Assembly: GCF_017813365.1 (NCBI RefSeq)
Contig: NZ_JAGIZA010000023.1
Span: forward strand, 1 to 64,000
From: Roseomonas indoligenes
GTDB lineage: Bacteria > Pseudomonadota > Alphaproteobacteria > Acetobacterales > Acetobacteraceae
Length of the DNA stretch: 64,000 bases
Direction of reading: 5' to 3'
This document shows positions 17,650-27,258 of this stretch, one piece after another. Within the stretch, counting starts at the first letter, position 1. Each line of letters begins with the position of its first letter. Under the pieces are notes generated by a model, which did no database searches, had not been told where the DNA came from, and was given only the letters and a program-made list of their open reading frames with translations. A program made the translations under genes and the position numbers.

Positions 17650-18035
17650 AGAGCATCTGTCTGCTTTTTTCCCCTTTTCCCCGGCGAAGCTAGGAGGGCG
17701 CGGCCTGTGATCAGGCAGCGCGCCGCTAGGCGCGCCAGTCCATTAAACGCCGTCCAGTGAAGTCGACCCGATCCACCTCCCGCCTATGAGCGGCGACCGT
17801 CAAAGCCGCCAAGTAACGCTGAACTCGGATGCAGGTTAGGCATCACTGACGGGGAAGGGATCCGGGAGTGCCTGTGGAAAACAGGACGCACTTGCCAGCG
17901 CTTTGCCTCCCCGAGGCAAAGCACCTCGGCCACTACTGCCCGCAACAAGGGCATGCTTCTTGACCGTCACACAACGCTATCCGAAAGTCCTACCAGACTA
18001 ACGCAAGCTATTGAACCAATTGATAATCTTGCGTT
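17650..18035. repeat. Dispersed intergenic repeat, copy A
   Basis: This roughly 385-base noncoding stretch is a diverged copy of 44780-45142. Shared landmarks in the same order are TTTTCCCCGGCG, CTGTGATCAGG, a GCGCGCC-N4-GGCGCGC hairpin, CTCGGATGC, CCTGTGGAAAACAGG (a small inverted repeat), TTGACCGTCACACAA and TGAACCAATT...AATCTTGCGTT. Copy A also has the hairpin TTGCCTC-N3-GAGGCAA near 17912-17930. No protein frame is conserved between copies. It lies directly before the IS630 element, as copy B lies directly before another repeat. Nature unknown: possibly a relic element end or a structured RNA. Confidence 0.7.
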
Positions 18036-18071
18036 TCTCGTCGCCGAGCACTATAGTCTTATCCGAGCGAG

Positions 18072-19108
18072 TAGAGTCGGAAGTGCTTGCCCGACGCGGG
18101 GCGGATCTGATTCACCCTGAGGGCTGGATTGGAGGCCAGCCTCCATGGCCAAGGCGTTGTCCGAGGACTTGCGTTCGCGGGTGATCAGCGCGGTGGACGG
18201 GGGCTTGTCGCGTCGGGCGGCGGCGGAGCGCTTCGAGGTGTCGGTGGCGACAGCCATCCGCTGGGTGCAGGTGTTTCGCACCACCGGCACTCGATCCGCC
18301 CGTGCCTGTGGCGGCGACCAGCGGTCCCACCGCATCGAGGCCTATCACGACGTTCTGCTGGGAGCGGTCAAAGCCCGGGTCGATATCACCCTGGCCGAGC
18401 TGTCCGACCTGCTCTGGCGCGAGCACGGCGCCCGTTTCACGCCAAGCACCGTCTGGCGGTTCCTCGACCGCCACGCCATGACCTTCAAAAAAAACGTCCC
18501 ACGCCAGCGAGCAGGACAGGCCCGACGTCGCGGCCAGACGACGCGCCTGGTTCGACGCCGGGCCTGACCTCGACCCGGAGCGCCTGGTCTTCATCGACGA
18601 GACCGGCGCCTCGACCAGGATGGCCCGCCTGCGCGGCCGGGCGCCCCGCGGCGAGCGCTGCCGCGCATCGGTCCCGCACGGCCATTGGAAAACGACGACC
18701 TTCACCGGCGCACTGCGTCTGTCGGGTATGACCGCGCCTATGGTCCTCGACGGCCCTATGAACCGGGAAGCCTTCCGCGCCTACGTCGATCAGGTCCTGG
18801 TGCCGACGCTCCTGCCCGGTGACGTCGTCATTATGGACAACCTGCCCGCCCATAAGGGGCCGCACACCCGGACCGCCATCGAGACTGCAGGCGCGCGCTT
18901 GCTCTACCTCCCGCCCTACTCCCCGGACTTCAACCCCATCGAGAACGCCTTCGCCAAGCTCAAAGCCCTCCTGCGCAAGGCCGCCGCAGGATCCATCGAC
19001 GACCTCTGGAACGCCATCCGTGACGCAGTCCCGCATTTCACCCCACAGGAGTGCGCCAACCTCTTCACCGCAGCAGGTTACGAGCCTGAATAATCGGATT
19101 CTGCTCTA
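18072..19108 (+). mobile_element. IS630-family insertion sequence (ends approximate)
   Basis: One transposase gene with a DDE triad and short imperfect terminal repeats suggest an IS630-family element of about 1.0 kb. The right end (AATCGGATTCTGCTC, 19093-19107) followed by TA at 19107-19108 has an imperfect partner on the left (GCGGATCTGATTCACC, from 18101), with a TAGAG at 18072-18076 echoing the right-end CTCTA. IS630 elements target TA. The left boundary cannot be fixed by eye between about 18072 and 18096. It lies beside a dispersed repeat and a decayed recombinase. Confidence 0.75.
18145..19093 (+). CDS. IS630-family transposase, two frames joined at an A8 run
   Basis: The N-terminal part (18145-18567) carries the helix-turn-helix [17 protein letters not shown]...[13 protein letters not shown]. 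The catalytic part continues in the next frame to 19093 with Asp in VFIDETGAS, Asp in [11 protein letters not shown] and Glu in DFNPIENAF, so the DDE triad is intact. The frame changes at AAAAAAAA (18487-18494): losing one A or a +1 shift gives [15 protein letters not shown], the expected family continuation. A -1 shift would not work. The run may be a site of transcriptional slippage or programmed frameshifting, or a simple disabling insertion. Confidence 0.85.
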
Positions 19109-19175
19109 GCGCCGTCTTCCGCGCTGCACGCATACGGGTGGCGGGAACGGAGAGGAAGATCGAACTCAGGGCCAT

Positions 19176-19590
19176 CTACCCGGTGTCAGCTTTCCGTCCG
19201 ACCAGGTGATCACGGAGACGATTGGGATCGGCGTGGAGGGCAACCTTCTCGTCCGCGACGTCGATTTGGGCGAGGAGGTGGTGCAATGGGTTCCCCCGTT
19301 CTTCAGGGCTGAGCTTAGGCCAGCTGCTGGCAAGGGCATCCACGGCGCGGATCGGTTCCATCCTCTCGCCAAGCTCGTGGGCAGCGCTCCTGCCGCCCCG
19401 AGATGACCGATCAGCCGCGTCGGGTTGACGAGGAACTGCATCAGGGTCTCGACGACAAGCCGCCCGAGGTCGATCGCCCGGATACGGCTCCCGCCGGTTA
19501 CAAATTGATGCGAGACGCCGTAGCGGTATCGCACGTCGCGGTGGACGGCATGGATCTGGTAAAGTGGTCGACAGAGGTATCGTCCGCGAG
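19176..19590 (-). pseudogene. Decayed serine recombinase (resolvase/invertase type), C-terminal remnant
   Basis: On the minus strand, one frame reads VRYRYGVSHQF then IRAIDLGRLVVETLMQFL and NPTRLIGHLGAAG; a second frame then continues LASSWPKLSPEERG and LAQIDVADEKVALHADPNRL. This is the order of the C-terminal part of large serine recombinases (RYRYYVS, then the AADLERLV-type helix, then WPALSPAERR and VARIDV-type strand). The frame change near 19360-19380 and the absent N-terminal catalytic domain show a pseudogene. It sits next to the IS630 element. The assignment rests on remembered family patterns. Confidence 0.65.
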
Positions 19591-19842
19591 AGCCAGCAGT
19601 AGGGCCGGGTTGCGGCTGCGGTCCGAGGGACCAAAACCTCGCCATTCGGATGACGATGTCCAACAATTCGCTGATCGGCACCCGGCGAAAAAGCCGCGAA
19701 GGCCTGCCACCGGAGGACGATGAGGAACCTGGCAGACACGTCGACATGAGACAACACGCTAGAGACCGTCAACACGATGCTTGACAGCTCAGAACGAACT
19801 ATCCCAACGTGAATATATCGCAAATATTTTAGGGAGCAGTCG

Positions 19843-20697
19843 GTGGAGTACAGGCGCGGAGTATATCTTTACACCCCGCCGGAAGGAGTTGGAGCGCCGA
19901 GCGTCTTCGACGTCCCGCGCAGCGGCCGTGAGTACCCTCTGGGCTTCCACAGCACGGCCCCGTTCAACGACGTCCATTTTCTCGTGTCGCAGTACGTGGA
20001 GGAGATCTGGGCGGAGGCTCCCCGCTCGGGCAGCGGCCTTCTCTATGCCACCTTCGTCAACAATTGGATCGATGCGAACCGGGGTGAGCGCGACATTGAT
20101 CCTGCCCTGCTCCTGGAACCCTGGCCCGAGCCGCTGGACCCCACAGACAAGTCGAACCGACTGGGAATGGGGCTAATCCATAGCAAGGCCCGTGGCCATG
20201 CCCTCTACCCCGACAAGCTCTCCGTTGCCGAGGTAAAGCATCGCATCGAGCACTACTGGCGCCCCTACCACACTCGCCTCGCAGAGCTGATTGAGGAGCG
20301 CCGGCAGAAGTTCGGCATCGCCTTCCACCTGAGCTGCCACTGCATGGGCACGATCGGGCCGGTCACGGCCCACGACCACGGCCTGCGCCGCAAGGACTTC
20401 TGCCTCAGTGACCGCGACGGCACCACCAGCTCTCGTGATTTCATGGGGGTGATCGCGGAGGCGATGCGTAAGCGTGGCTACAGCGTGACCTTCAACGATC
20501 CCTTCAAGGGCGCCGAATCCATCCGGCTGCACGGCAAGCCGGCTTCCGGCGTGCACAGCGTCCAGATCGAGGTCATCAAGGAGCTCTTCATGGACGAGGA
20601 GACCTTCCAGAAGAAGCCGGACTTCGACAAGGTCCAGGAGGACCTTGGTGAGGTGGCGGCGGACATCGCGGCCTATGCGCGGAGCCAGGCGCGCTGA
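19843..20697 (+). CDS. N-formylglutamate amidohydrolase-family protein (first of three)
   Basis: A 284-residue member of the N-formylglutamate amidohydrolase family, with VFDVPRSGREYP, FVNNWIDANRGERDID, FHLSCHCMGTIG and SDRDGTTSSRDF. The family hydrolyses N-formyl-L-glutamate or similar N-acyl compounds with a metal. GTG 19843 follows AGGGAG; the upstream 60 bases are AT-rich and include AATAT-N7-ATATT, a possible operator. Its stop overlaps the M20 peptidase start by one base. As no histidine-degradation genes are nearby, the true substrate is probably not the Hut intermediate. Confidence 0.85.
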   Translation: MEYRRGVYLYTPPEGVGAPSVFDVPRSGREYPLGFHSTAPFNDVHFLVSQYVEEIWAEAPRSGSGLLYATFVNNWIDANRGERDIDPALLLEPWPEPLDPTDKSNRLGMGLIHSKARGHALYPDKLSVAEVKHRIEHYWRPYHTRLAELIEERRQKFGIAFHLSCHCMGTIGPVTAHDHGLRRKDFCLSDRDGTTSSRDFMGVIAEAMRKRGYSVTFNDPFKGAESIRLHGKPASGVHSVQIEVIKELFMDEETFQKKPDFDKVQEDLGEVAADIAAYARSQAR

Positions 20698-21947
20698 TGG
20701 ACAAGGCAGGCCTCCTCGCGCGGATCGAGGCGGACCGCGACGGCATCATCGGCTTCCTGGCCGACTTCGTCCGCGCGCCCTCCCCGAACCCGCCCGGCGA
20801 CACGCGGGAGGCGACGGCCGTCGTCACCCGCTTCCTGGCGGAGAGGGGCCTGCCGCACTGTGTCATCGCCGCGCAGGACCATCTGCCGAATGTCGTCGGC
20901 TCCTTCGAGGGCGGTGGGCCCGGCAACCACCTCGTCCTGAACGGACATATCGACGTCTTCCCCGCCGGGGATGGCTGGACCCGCGATCCCTGGAGCGGTG
21001 CGATCGAGGGCCGCCGCCTCTGGGGCCGCGGGACCGCCGACATGAAGGCGGGAACGGCAGCCTCCATCATGGCTTATGCTTATCTCTACCCGCATCGGGA
21101 AGGGCTCCGCGGCCGCCTGACCCTGACCGCCGTCTCCGACGAGGAAACCGGCGGGAAGTACGGGGCGAAGTTCCTGCTAGAGGAGCACGCGGAGGAATGC
21201 CTCGGCGATGCCGTGCTGAACGGCGAGCCCGGCGGCCTGCGGACGGTGCGCTTCGGTGAGAAGGGCACGCTGCGCCTCACCTTCACAACGCGCACCACGG
21301 GCGGCTTCGGCGCGGCGACCCATCGCAGCGCCAATGCGGTGAAACTCGCCGCGCGGCTGATCGGGGAGCTGGAGGAGCTCACCGCCTTCCCCGTCTCCCT
21401 GCCCGCACCGCTCGCGGCCATCCTGAGCGAGCCCGGCACCATGGCCGCGCTCGACGGTGTCATGGGCCCGGGCACCATGGAGATGATCGGCAAGGTCAGC
21501 GTCAATATCGGCGTTATCCGCGGCGGCGCGAAGGTGAACATGATCCCCGGCCTCTGCGAGACGCAGGTGGATATCCGCCTGCCGCCAGGGCTGGACAAGG
21601 CGCCGGTCATGGCGCGCATCCAAGAGATCCTGGGGCGTCATCCGGAGACGGAGGTGGAGGAGCAGGCGGCCGCCAGCAATCCGGCGAGCTGGTCCGATCC
21701 CGCGCACCCGCTGGTCGGGCTGGTGCAGGCCAATGTCCGGGCCCTCGGGCATGAGACGCCCCTGCCGGCCTGCAGCCTCGGCGGCTCGGACTGCAAGTTC
21801 TGGCGCTACCGCGGCGTGCCCGCCTTTTACTACGGCGTCTCCCCGGACCGGCTGGCGGGGCCGGACGAAGGCGTCGACCTGGACGAGTTCTTGCACGTCG
21901 TGAAAGTCCATGCCGCCACGGCCTGGGATTACCTCGGTGGTCCCTGA
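20697..21947 (+). CDS. M20-family metallo-deacylase/peptidase (ArgE/DapE/ACY1 type)
   Basis: A 416-residue M20 protein with metal-site segments LNGHIDVFPAG (His, Asp), GRGTADMKAG and DEETGGKYGAK (Glu pair), and a dimerisation domain around residues 190-310. The family removes acyl groups or terminal residues from peptides and N-acyl amino acids. It overlaps the formylglutamate-amidohydrolase-like gene and is followed after 25 bases by the binding protein of the ABC importer. The imported compound is therefore probably an N-acylated or peptide-like molecule. A second amidohydrolase/M20 pair occurs at 53524-55616. Confidence 0.9.
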   Translation: MDKAGLLARIEADRDGIIGFLADFVRAPSPNPPGDTREATAVVTRFLAERGLPHCVIAAQDHLPNVVGSFEGGGPGNHLVLNGHIDVFPAGDGWTRDPWSGAIEGRRLWGRGTADMKAGTAASIMAYAYLYPHREGLRGRLTLTAVSDEETGGKYGAKFLLEEHAEECLGDAVLNGEPGGLRTVRFGEKGTLRLTFTTRTTGGFGAATHRSANAVKLAARLIGELEELTAFPVSLPAPLAAILSEPGTMAALDGVMGPGTMEMIGKVSVNIGVIRGGAKVNMIPGLCETQVDIRLPPGLDKAPVMARIQEILGRHPETEVEEQAAASNPASWSDPAHPLVGLVQANVRALGHETPLPACSLGGSDCKFWRYRGVPAFYYGVSPDRLAGPDEGVDLDEFLHVVKVHAATAWDYLGGP

Positions 21948-21972
21948 CCCCATCACCCAAAAGGAGTTTGCG

Positions 21973-23475
21973 ATGCGGCGACGCAGCCTTCTGGCCTCCG
22001 GCCTCGTCATCGGGGCTCCGGCCCTGCCGCGATCGGCGGCCGCCCAATCGGGTGGCGTGCTGCGCGCCACGCTGAACGCGAACCTGAACAACCTCGACCC
22101 CGCCCGCGCCGGGATCGCGGAGGATTACGTCTACTCCAACCTCGTCTTCAACGGCCTGACGCGGATCGACGAGGAGCGGAAGCTCCATCCCGACCTCGCG
22201 GAGTCCTGGGAGTCCTCGCCCGACCTGAAGAGCTGGACCTTTCGCCTGCGCCGCGGCGTGAAGTTCCACCATGGGCGGGAGATGACGAGCGCCGATGTTC
22301 TGGCGACCTACAAGCGCATCCTCGATCCCTCCACGGGCTCCCCGGGCCGCAGCCAGATCCTGATGGTCGCCAATGTCGAGGCGCCGGACAGCCACACCGT
22401 GCGCTTCGACCTCTCCATCCCCTACGGCGACTTCCCGTCGCTGCTGATGGAGCGCCAGCTCAAGATCATCCCGGCCGACCGGCTGGACAAGCTCTCCACC
22501 GAGCCTTCCGGCACCGGCCCCTTCCGCTTCGTCTCCTTCCAACCCGGCGACCGCCTGATCCTGGAGCGAAACCCGGAGTACTTCGAGGCCGGCATGCCGA
22601 AGCTCGCGGGCGTGACCTTCCGGATCATCCCTGAGGACGCAGCGAAGGTCGCAGCGCTGAAGGCCGGCGACATCGACATGATCTGGAACGTGCCGCTGGA
22701 GGCGGTGGAGGGGCTGGAGCGCGAGCAGGGCATCAAGGTGGACGAGGCAACCACCGGCACCTGGGACGGGCTGGTGCTGAGCAACGTCCAGAAGCCCTTC
22801 GACGACGCCCGCGTCCGCCGCGCCGTGCTGCTGGCGCTGGACAAGGCCGCGCTCGTCCGCTTCGCCGTCTTCGGGCGCGGGGCACCGACCCACACACCGA
22901 TCCCGCCGGGCAGCCCCTTCTTCAACGGCGACATCGGCTTCCGGCCGAACATCGCGGAGGCGAAGCGCCTGCTGGCGGAGGCCGGCTATCCGAACGGCTT
23001 CTCCGTCCCGCTCATCGTTCCGGTTGGGCGCCCGACCCGCGAGCGGATGGGCTTGGCCGTGCAGCAGATGCTGCGCCCCCTCGGCATCCAGGTCGAGCTG
23101 CGGCGCCTGCCCTACAACCGCTTCAACGCCGAGGTCACGGGCAAGGCGGTGTTCTACGCGGACGGCTACTTCGCCCGCCCCACCGCCGACACGGCCACCT
23201 ATCCCTGGTTCCACAGCACGGGTACCTGGAACGGCACGATGTGGCACTACAAGAACGAGGAGGTGGACCGGCTGCTGGATGCCGCCCGGGCCGCGCGCAC
23301 GCCGGAGGAGCAGGCCACCCTCTACAAGCGCTTCCAGCAGGTGGTGACGGAGGATCCGCCGGGCATCATCGCCTACATGCTGAACTTCGCCACCGCTTAC
23401 CGGACGCGGCTGAAGGGCTACCGCACGCACCCCTATGCCTGGCTGGACCTGCGCAACGCGACGATCGAGGGCTGA
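21973..23475 (+). CDS. Dpp/Opp-type ABC transporter substrate-binding protein (SBP_bac_5)
   Basis: A 500-residue periplasmic binding protein. The signal peptide RRRSLLASGLVIGAPALP ends near AAAQ and starts with several arginines, so Tat export is possible. The family segments follow: NNLDPARAGIAEDYVYSNLVF, SWTFRLRRGVKFHHG and SGTGPFRFV. AAGGAG stands 6 bases before ATG 21973. It precedes two permeases and a fused ATPase, making this the only complete Dpp-type importer in the window. The ligand is peptide-like or another small molecule. Confidence 0.93.
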   Translation: MRRRSLLASGLVIGAPALPRSAAAQSGGVLRATLNANLNNLDPARAGIAEDYVYSNLVFNGLTRIDEERKLHPDLAESWESSPDLKSWTFRLRRGVKFHHGREMTSADVLATYKRILDPSTGSPGRSQILMVANVEAPDSHTVRFDLSIPYGDFPSLLMERQLKIIPADRLDKLSTEPSGTGPFRFVSFQPGDRLILERNPEYFEAGMPKLAGVTFRIIPEDAAKVAALKAGDIDMIWNVPLEAVEGLEREQGIKVDEATTGTWDGLVLSNVQKPFDDARVRRAVLLALDKAALVRFAVFGRGAPTHTPIPPGSPFFNGDIGFRPNIAEAKRLLAEAGYPNGFSVPLIVPVGRPTRERMGLAVQQMLRPLGIQVELRRLPYNRFNAEVTGKAVFYADGYFARPTADTATYPWFHSTGTWNGTMWHYKNEEVDRLLDAARAARTPEEQATLYKRFQQVVTEDPPGIIAYMLNFATAYRTRLKGYRTHPYAWLDLRNATIEG

Positions 23476-23478
23476 CCG

Positions 23479-24435
23479 GTGGGCGCCTACATCGCCAAGC
23501 GGCTCGCAGCCATCCTGCTGGTGCTCCTGGCGGTGTCGGCGCTGATCTTCTGGATCACCCAGGTCCTGCCGGGCAACGTCGCCTACTCCATCCTCGGGCA
23601 GTTCGCGACGCCGGACCAGATCGCGGCGGTGGAGGCGAAGCTCGGCCTCGATCGCCCGATCATCGTGCAGTACGGCGACTGGATCGGGGGCGTGCTGCGG
23701 GGTGACTTCGGCCGTTCCATGCTGATGGACCGGCCGGTGGCGCCGCTGGTGCTCAATGCGATGGGGAACTCCATCCAGCTCGCGGTCATCGCCATGGCGC
23801 TTGTGACCGTCATCGGGATCTGGTCCGGCGTCTGGTCCGCCCTGCGCTACGGGCGGCTGGGGGACCGGGTGGTGTCCTCCCTTAACTTCATTTCACTGGC
23901 GATCCCCGAGTTCTTCTGGGCCATCGTATCCCTCATGATCTTCGCGGGGCTGCTGCGTTGGCTTCCCGCCACCGGCTACACCTCGATCAGCGAGGGCGTG
24001 GGCCCCTGGGCCTCGCACCTCGTGCTACCGGTGATCACCCTCGTCGCCGGCCTCGTGCCCCATGTCTCGCGTCTCACGCGGTCGAGCATGGTGGAGACGA
24101 TGCGGGCGCAGTACGTGGTGGCCGCCCGGGCCAAGGGCCTCACCGAATCCCGCATCGTCTGGCACCACGCGCTGCGCAACGCCCTGCTACCCACGATCAC
24201 CATCCTGGCCATCGATGTCGGTGTGCTGATGGGCGGCATCGTGGTGGTGGAGACGGTGTTCTCCTATCCCGGCCTCGGCCGCCTTCTGATCTTCGCGGTT
24301 GAGCAGAAGGACATCCCGGTCATCCAGGCCGGCGTCCTCGTCATTACCGCGATCTACGCCTTCGCCAATCTCGGCGCGGACATCCTCTACAGCCTTCTCA
24401 ATCCCAGGATCCGATACCATGGCGCGGCTGAATAG
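23479..24435 (+). CDS. ABC transporter permease, DppB type
   Basis: A 318-residue inner-membrane permease starting at GTG 23479. It has the N-terminal transmembrane helix RLAAILLVLLAVSALIFWIT, the soluble insertion typical of DppB (LGLDRPIIVQYGDWIGG), five more hydrophobic helices, and the EAA loop VVAARAKGLTESRIVWHHAL that docks to the ATPase. It overlaps the DppC-type gene by 17 bases. It forms the translocation pore with that partner. Confidence 0.95.
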   Translation: MGAYIAKRLAAILLVLLAVSALIFWITQVLPGNVAYSILGQFATPDQIAAVEAKLGLDRPIIVQYGDWIGGVLRGDFGRSMLMDRPVAPLVLNAMGNSIQLAVIAMALVTVIGIWSGVWSALRYGRLGDRVVSSLNFISLAIPEFFWAIVSLMIFAGLLRWLPATGYTSISEGVGPWASHLVLPVITLVAGLVPHVSRLTRSSMVETMRAQYVVAARAKGLTESRIVWHHALRNALLPTITILAIDVGVLMGGIVVVETVFSYPGLGRLLIFAVEQKDIPVIQAGVLVITAIYAFANLGADILYSLLNPRIRYHGAAE

Positions 24436-25255
24436 GGGCGGCAGGCTGCCGGCCTCGCTCCTCGTCGGCGGCGGCCTCTTCGCCCTGCTGGTCGCCGTGG
24501 TGGTCGCGGCGCCCTGGGTCGCGCCCTATCCCTACGACGAGATGGACATCATGGCGATCAAGGAGGCGCCCTCCGCCGCCCACTGGCTCGGCACGGACGA
24601 GTTCGGGCGGGACGTGCTGAGCCGCCTCCTGATCGGCGGGCGCACCTCCCTCTTTCTCGGCGCCGCCGCCACCGCGGTCAGCCTCGTCATCGGCATCCCG
24701 CTCGGCCTTCTCGCCGGCTACGTGCGCGGCTTCGTGGACGAGGCGATGATGCGGATCATCGACGTGCTGATGTCCGTGCCCCCGATCCTGATGGGCCTGC
24801 TCATCCTCTCCGCCACTCGCCCGAGCGTGTGGAAGACCGCCATTGCGGTCGGCATCATCTACGTGCCTGTCATGACGCGCCTCGTCCGCAGTGTGGCGCT
24901 GGACCTTTCACGGGAGGAATTCGTGCTCGCCGCCCAAGGGCGCGGCGAGCGGCTTCCATGGATCCTGCTGCGGGAGATCCTGCCCAATGCCTGGCCCTCC
25001 ATCATCGTGGAGGCCTCGCTGCGGATGACCTTCGCCGTCATGCTGGCCGCGGCCCTCTCCTTCCTCGGCCTCGGCGTGCAGCCGCCTAGTTCCGACTGGG
25101 GGCTGATGATCTCGGAGGCCCGTCCCTTCATCGACAGCGCCCCCTGGATCGTCCTCGGGCCCGGCCTCGCCCTCTGCGTGACGGTGGTGGCCATCAACCT
25201 CATGGGCGACGGGCTGCGGGACCTGCTCGATCCGCGCATGCGGGGCCGCGCATGA
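24419..25255 (+). CDS. ABC transporter permease, DppC type
   Basis: A 278-residue permease from ATG 24419, inside the end of the DppB-type gene. It has the N-terminal helix ASLLVGGGLFALLVAVVVAAP, then HWLGTDEFGRDVLSRLLIGG, which is diagnostic for DppC/OppC, and the EAA loop EEFVLAAQGRGERLPWILLR. Its stop overlaps the ATPase start in an ATGA. It pairs with the DppB-type protein. Confidence 0.95.
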   Translation: MARLNRGGRLPASLLVGGGLFALLVAVVVAAPWVAPYPYDEMDIMAIKEAPSAAHWLGTDEFGRDVLSRLLIGGRTSLFLGAAATAVSLVIGIPLGLLAGYVRGFVDEAMMRIIDVLMSVPPILMGLLILSATRPSVWKTAIAVGIIYVPVMTRLVRSVALDLSREEFVLAAQGRGERLPWILLREILPNAWPSIIVEASLRMTFAVMLAAALSFLGLGVQPPSSDWGLMISEARPFIDSAPWIVLGPGLALCVTVVAINLMGDGLRDLLDPRMRGRA

Positions 25256-27258
25256 CAGCGCTGCTGGAAATCGAGGACCTTGCCATCGCCTACGGCACCG
25301 CGCGCGGCCCGATGCAGGCGGTGGAGGGCTTCTCCGCCCGGGTGGAACGCGGCCGCACCCTCGGCATCGTCGGTGAGTCCGGATCGGGCAAGAGCACGGT
25401 GGCCCTTGCCCTGATGGGCCTCCTCCCCGCCGGTGCCCGGGTCACCGCGGGCTCCATGCGGCTGGCGGGCGAGGAGCTGACGACGATGACGCCGGAGAAG
25501 CGCCGCCTGACCCGTGGGCGGCGCATCGGCATGGTCTTCCAAGACCCCTTCCTCTCCCTCAACCCCGGCCTGACCGTCGGCGCGCAGGTGTCGGAGCCGC
25601 TGACCGTGCATCGCGGCCTGGACGCCGCCGCCGCCATGGCTGAGGCGGCGCGCCTGCTGGACAGCGTCGGGATCGGGCGCGCGGTGGAGGTCGCCGCCTC
25701 CTACCCGCACCAGCTCTCCGGCGGCATGCGGCAGCGCGCGATGATCGCCACCGCCCTGGCCTGCGACCCCGAGATGCTGGTGCTGGACGAGCCGACCACC
25801 GCGCTAGATGTGACGATCGAGGCGCAGATCCTCGACCTCCTCCTCGGCCTGCAGAAGGACCGGGGCGTGGCGATGGTCTTCATCAGCCACAATCTCGGCG
25901 TCATTCAGCGCGTGGCGCACGAGGTCGCCGTCCTCTACGCCGGGCGAGTGATCGAGCAGGGCTCGGCGGAGGCGATCCTCTCTGCCCCGCAGCACCCCTA
26001 CACCGCCGGCCTGCTGGGATCGCTGCCGACGCTGGACCATCGCGGCCATCGCCTGACGCCGATCCCGGGCGGCCTTCCCGACCCGTTCCGGCCGATGCAC
26101 GGCTGCAACTTCGCCCCGCGCTGCCGCTACCGCGAGGAGGCCTGTGTGGCCGAGCGGCAAGTGTTGCGCTCCCTGGCGCCGGACCAGCTCGTCCGCTGCC
26201 GCCGCGCGCCGCTGGAAGACCCGGCCCCGGCCGCGCCGGAGCCGGCGCGCGCCCGCTGGGCGGCGGCCGATGGGGCAGGGCCCGTGGTGGAGATCCGGGA
26301 GGTCAGCAAGACCTTCTCCCGCGGCGGCTGGGCGGCGGGCCTCTTCGGCCGCGCGCCGGCCACAGGGCTGCGGGCGCTGGACGGCGTCTCCCTTCGGATC
26401 GAGCCCGGCGAGATCGTGGGGCTCGTCGGTGAATCCGGCTCGGGCAAGTCCACCCTCGGCCGCTGCGTCATCCGCCTCGTTCAGCCCGATGCGGGCGAGA
26501 TCACGGTGCAGGGCCGGGACGTGCTGCGTGCCTCCGGCGGGGCGCTGCGGCGCACCCTGCTGGCGACGCAGATGATCTTCCAGAACCCCAGCTCCTCGCT
26601 CAACCCGCGCCACACCGTCGCGCAGGCGATCGGCCGCCCGGTGCGCCTCTCCGGCTGGAAGGAGACCCCCGTCGCGGCCCGGGTGACGCAGCTGCTGGAG
26701 CTCGTCCGCCTGCCCGCCACCTATGCCGAGCGCTACCCGCACCAGCTCAGCGGCGGCGAGCGCCAGCGCGTGGGCATCGCCCGCGCCCTGGCCACCCGCC
26801 CGAGCGTGCTACTCTGCGACGAGGCGGTCTCGGCGCTCGACGTCTCGGTCCAGGCCTCCATCGTGAACCTGCTGGCCGACCTGCGGGACGAGCTGGGCGT
26901 GGCCATCCTGTTCATCTCGCACGACCTCTCCGTCGTGGCGCATCTGGCGGATCGCGTCGCCGTCCTCTATCGCGGCCGCCTCGTCGAGGAAGGACCCACG
27001 GAGGAGATCCTGCGCGCGCCGAACCACCCCTACACGGAGGCGCTGCTCTCGGCCGCGCCCCTGCTCCGCACCGGGGAGCGCATCCGCCTGCGCGGCGAGA
27101 TCGACACCGCGGCGCCGATCCCTGGCTGCTGCTTCACCGGCCGCTGCCACCGCCGGATCGACGAGCGCTGCGACACGGTGCCGCCCCCCCTGCGTCAGGC
27201 CGCCACGGACCACGGCATTCTCTGCCACATCCCGGTCGAGGAGCTGGCCGCGCGATGA
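25252..27258 (+). CDS. Fused ABC transporter ATPase (DppD-DppF in one chain)
   Basis: A 668-residue protein with two complete ABC domains. Domain 1 has Walker [13 protein letters not shown], signature LSGGMRQR and Walker [12 protein letters not shown], followed by the Opp/Dpp C-terminal Cys-rich segment [12 protein letters not shown]. Domain 2 has [20 protein letters not shown] and [11 protein letters not shown], and again a Cys-rich tail ([15 protein letters not shown]). Separate DppD and DppF subunits are thus joined, as in YejF and GsiA. It powers the permeases just upstream. Confidence 0.95.
   Translation: MTALLEIEDLAIAYGTARGPMQAVEGFSARVERGRTLGIVGESGSGKSTVALALMGLLPAGARVTAGSMRLAGEELTTMTPEKRRLTRGRRIGMVFQDPFLSLNPGLTVGAQVSEPLTVHRGLDAAAAMAEAARLLDSVGIGRAVEVAASYPHQLSGGMRQRAMIATALACDPEMLVLDEPTTALDVTIEAQILDLLLGLQKDRGVAMVFISHNLGVIQRVAHEVAVLYAGRVIEQGSAEAILSAPQHPYTAGLLGSLPTLDHRGHRLTPIPGGLPDPFRPMHGCNFAPRCRYREEACVAERQVLRSLAPDQLVRCRRAPLEDPAPAAPEPARARWAAADGAGPVVEIREVSKTFSRGGWAAGLFGRAPATGLRALDGVSLRIEPGEIVGLVGESGSGKSTLGRCVIRLVQPDAGEITVQGRDVLRASGGALRRTLLATQMIFQNPSSSLNPRHTVAQAIGRPVRLSGWKETPVAARVTQLLELVRLPATYAERYPHQLSGGERQRVGIARALATRPSVLLCDEAVSALDVSVQASIVNLLADLRDELGVAILFISHDLSVVAHLADRVAVLYRGRLVEEGPTEEILRAPNHPYTEALLSAAPLLRTGERIRLRGEIDTAAPIPGCCFTGRCHRRIDERCDTVPPPLRQAATDHGILCHIPVEELAAR

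Noticed and set aside
18487-18494. -1 ribosomal frameshifting in the IS630 transposase
   Set aside because: A -1 shift at the A8 run leads into the wrong frame; only +1 or loss of one A restores the catalytic domain.
21607-23430. Minus-strand open frame of 607 codons opposite the Dpp-type binding protein
   Set aside because: Shadow of the M20 and binding-protein genes; low-complexity composition, no start signals, and the plus-strand genes are certain.
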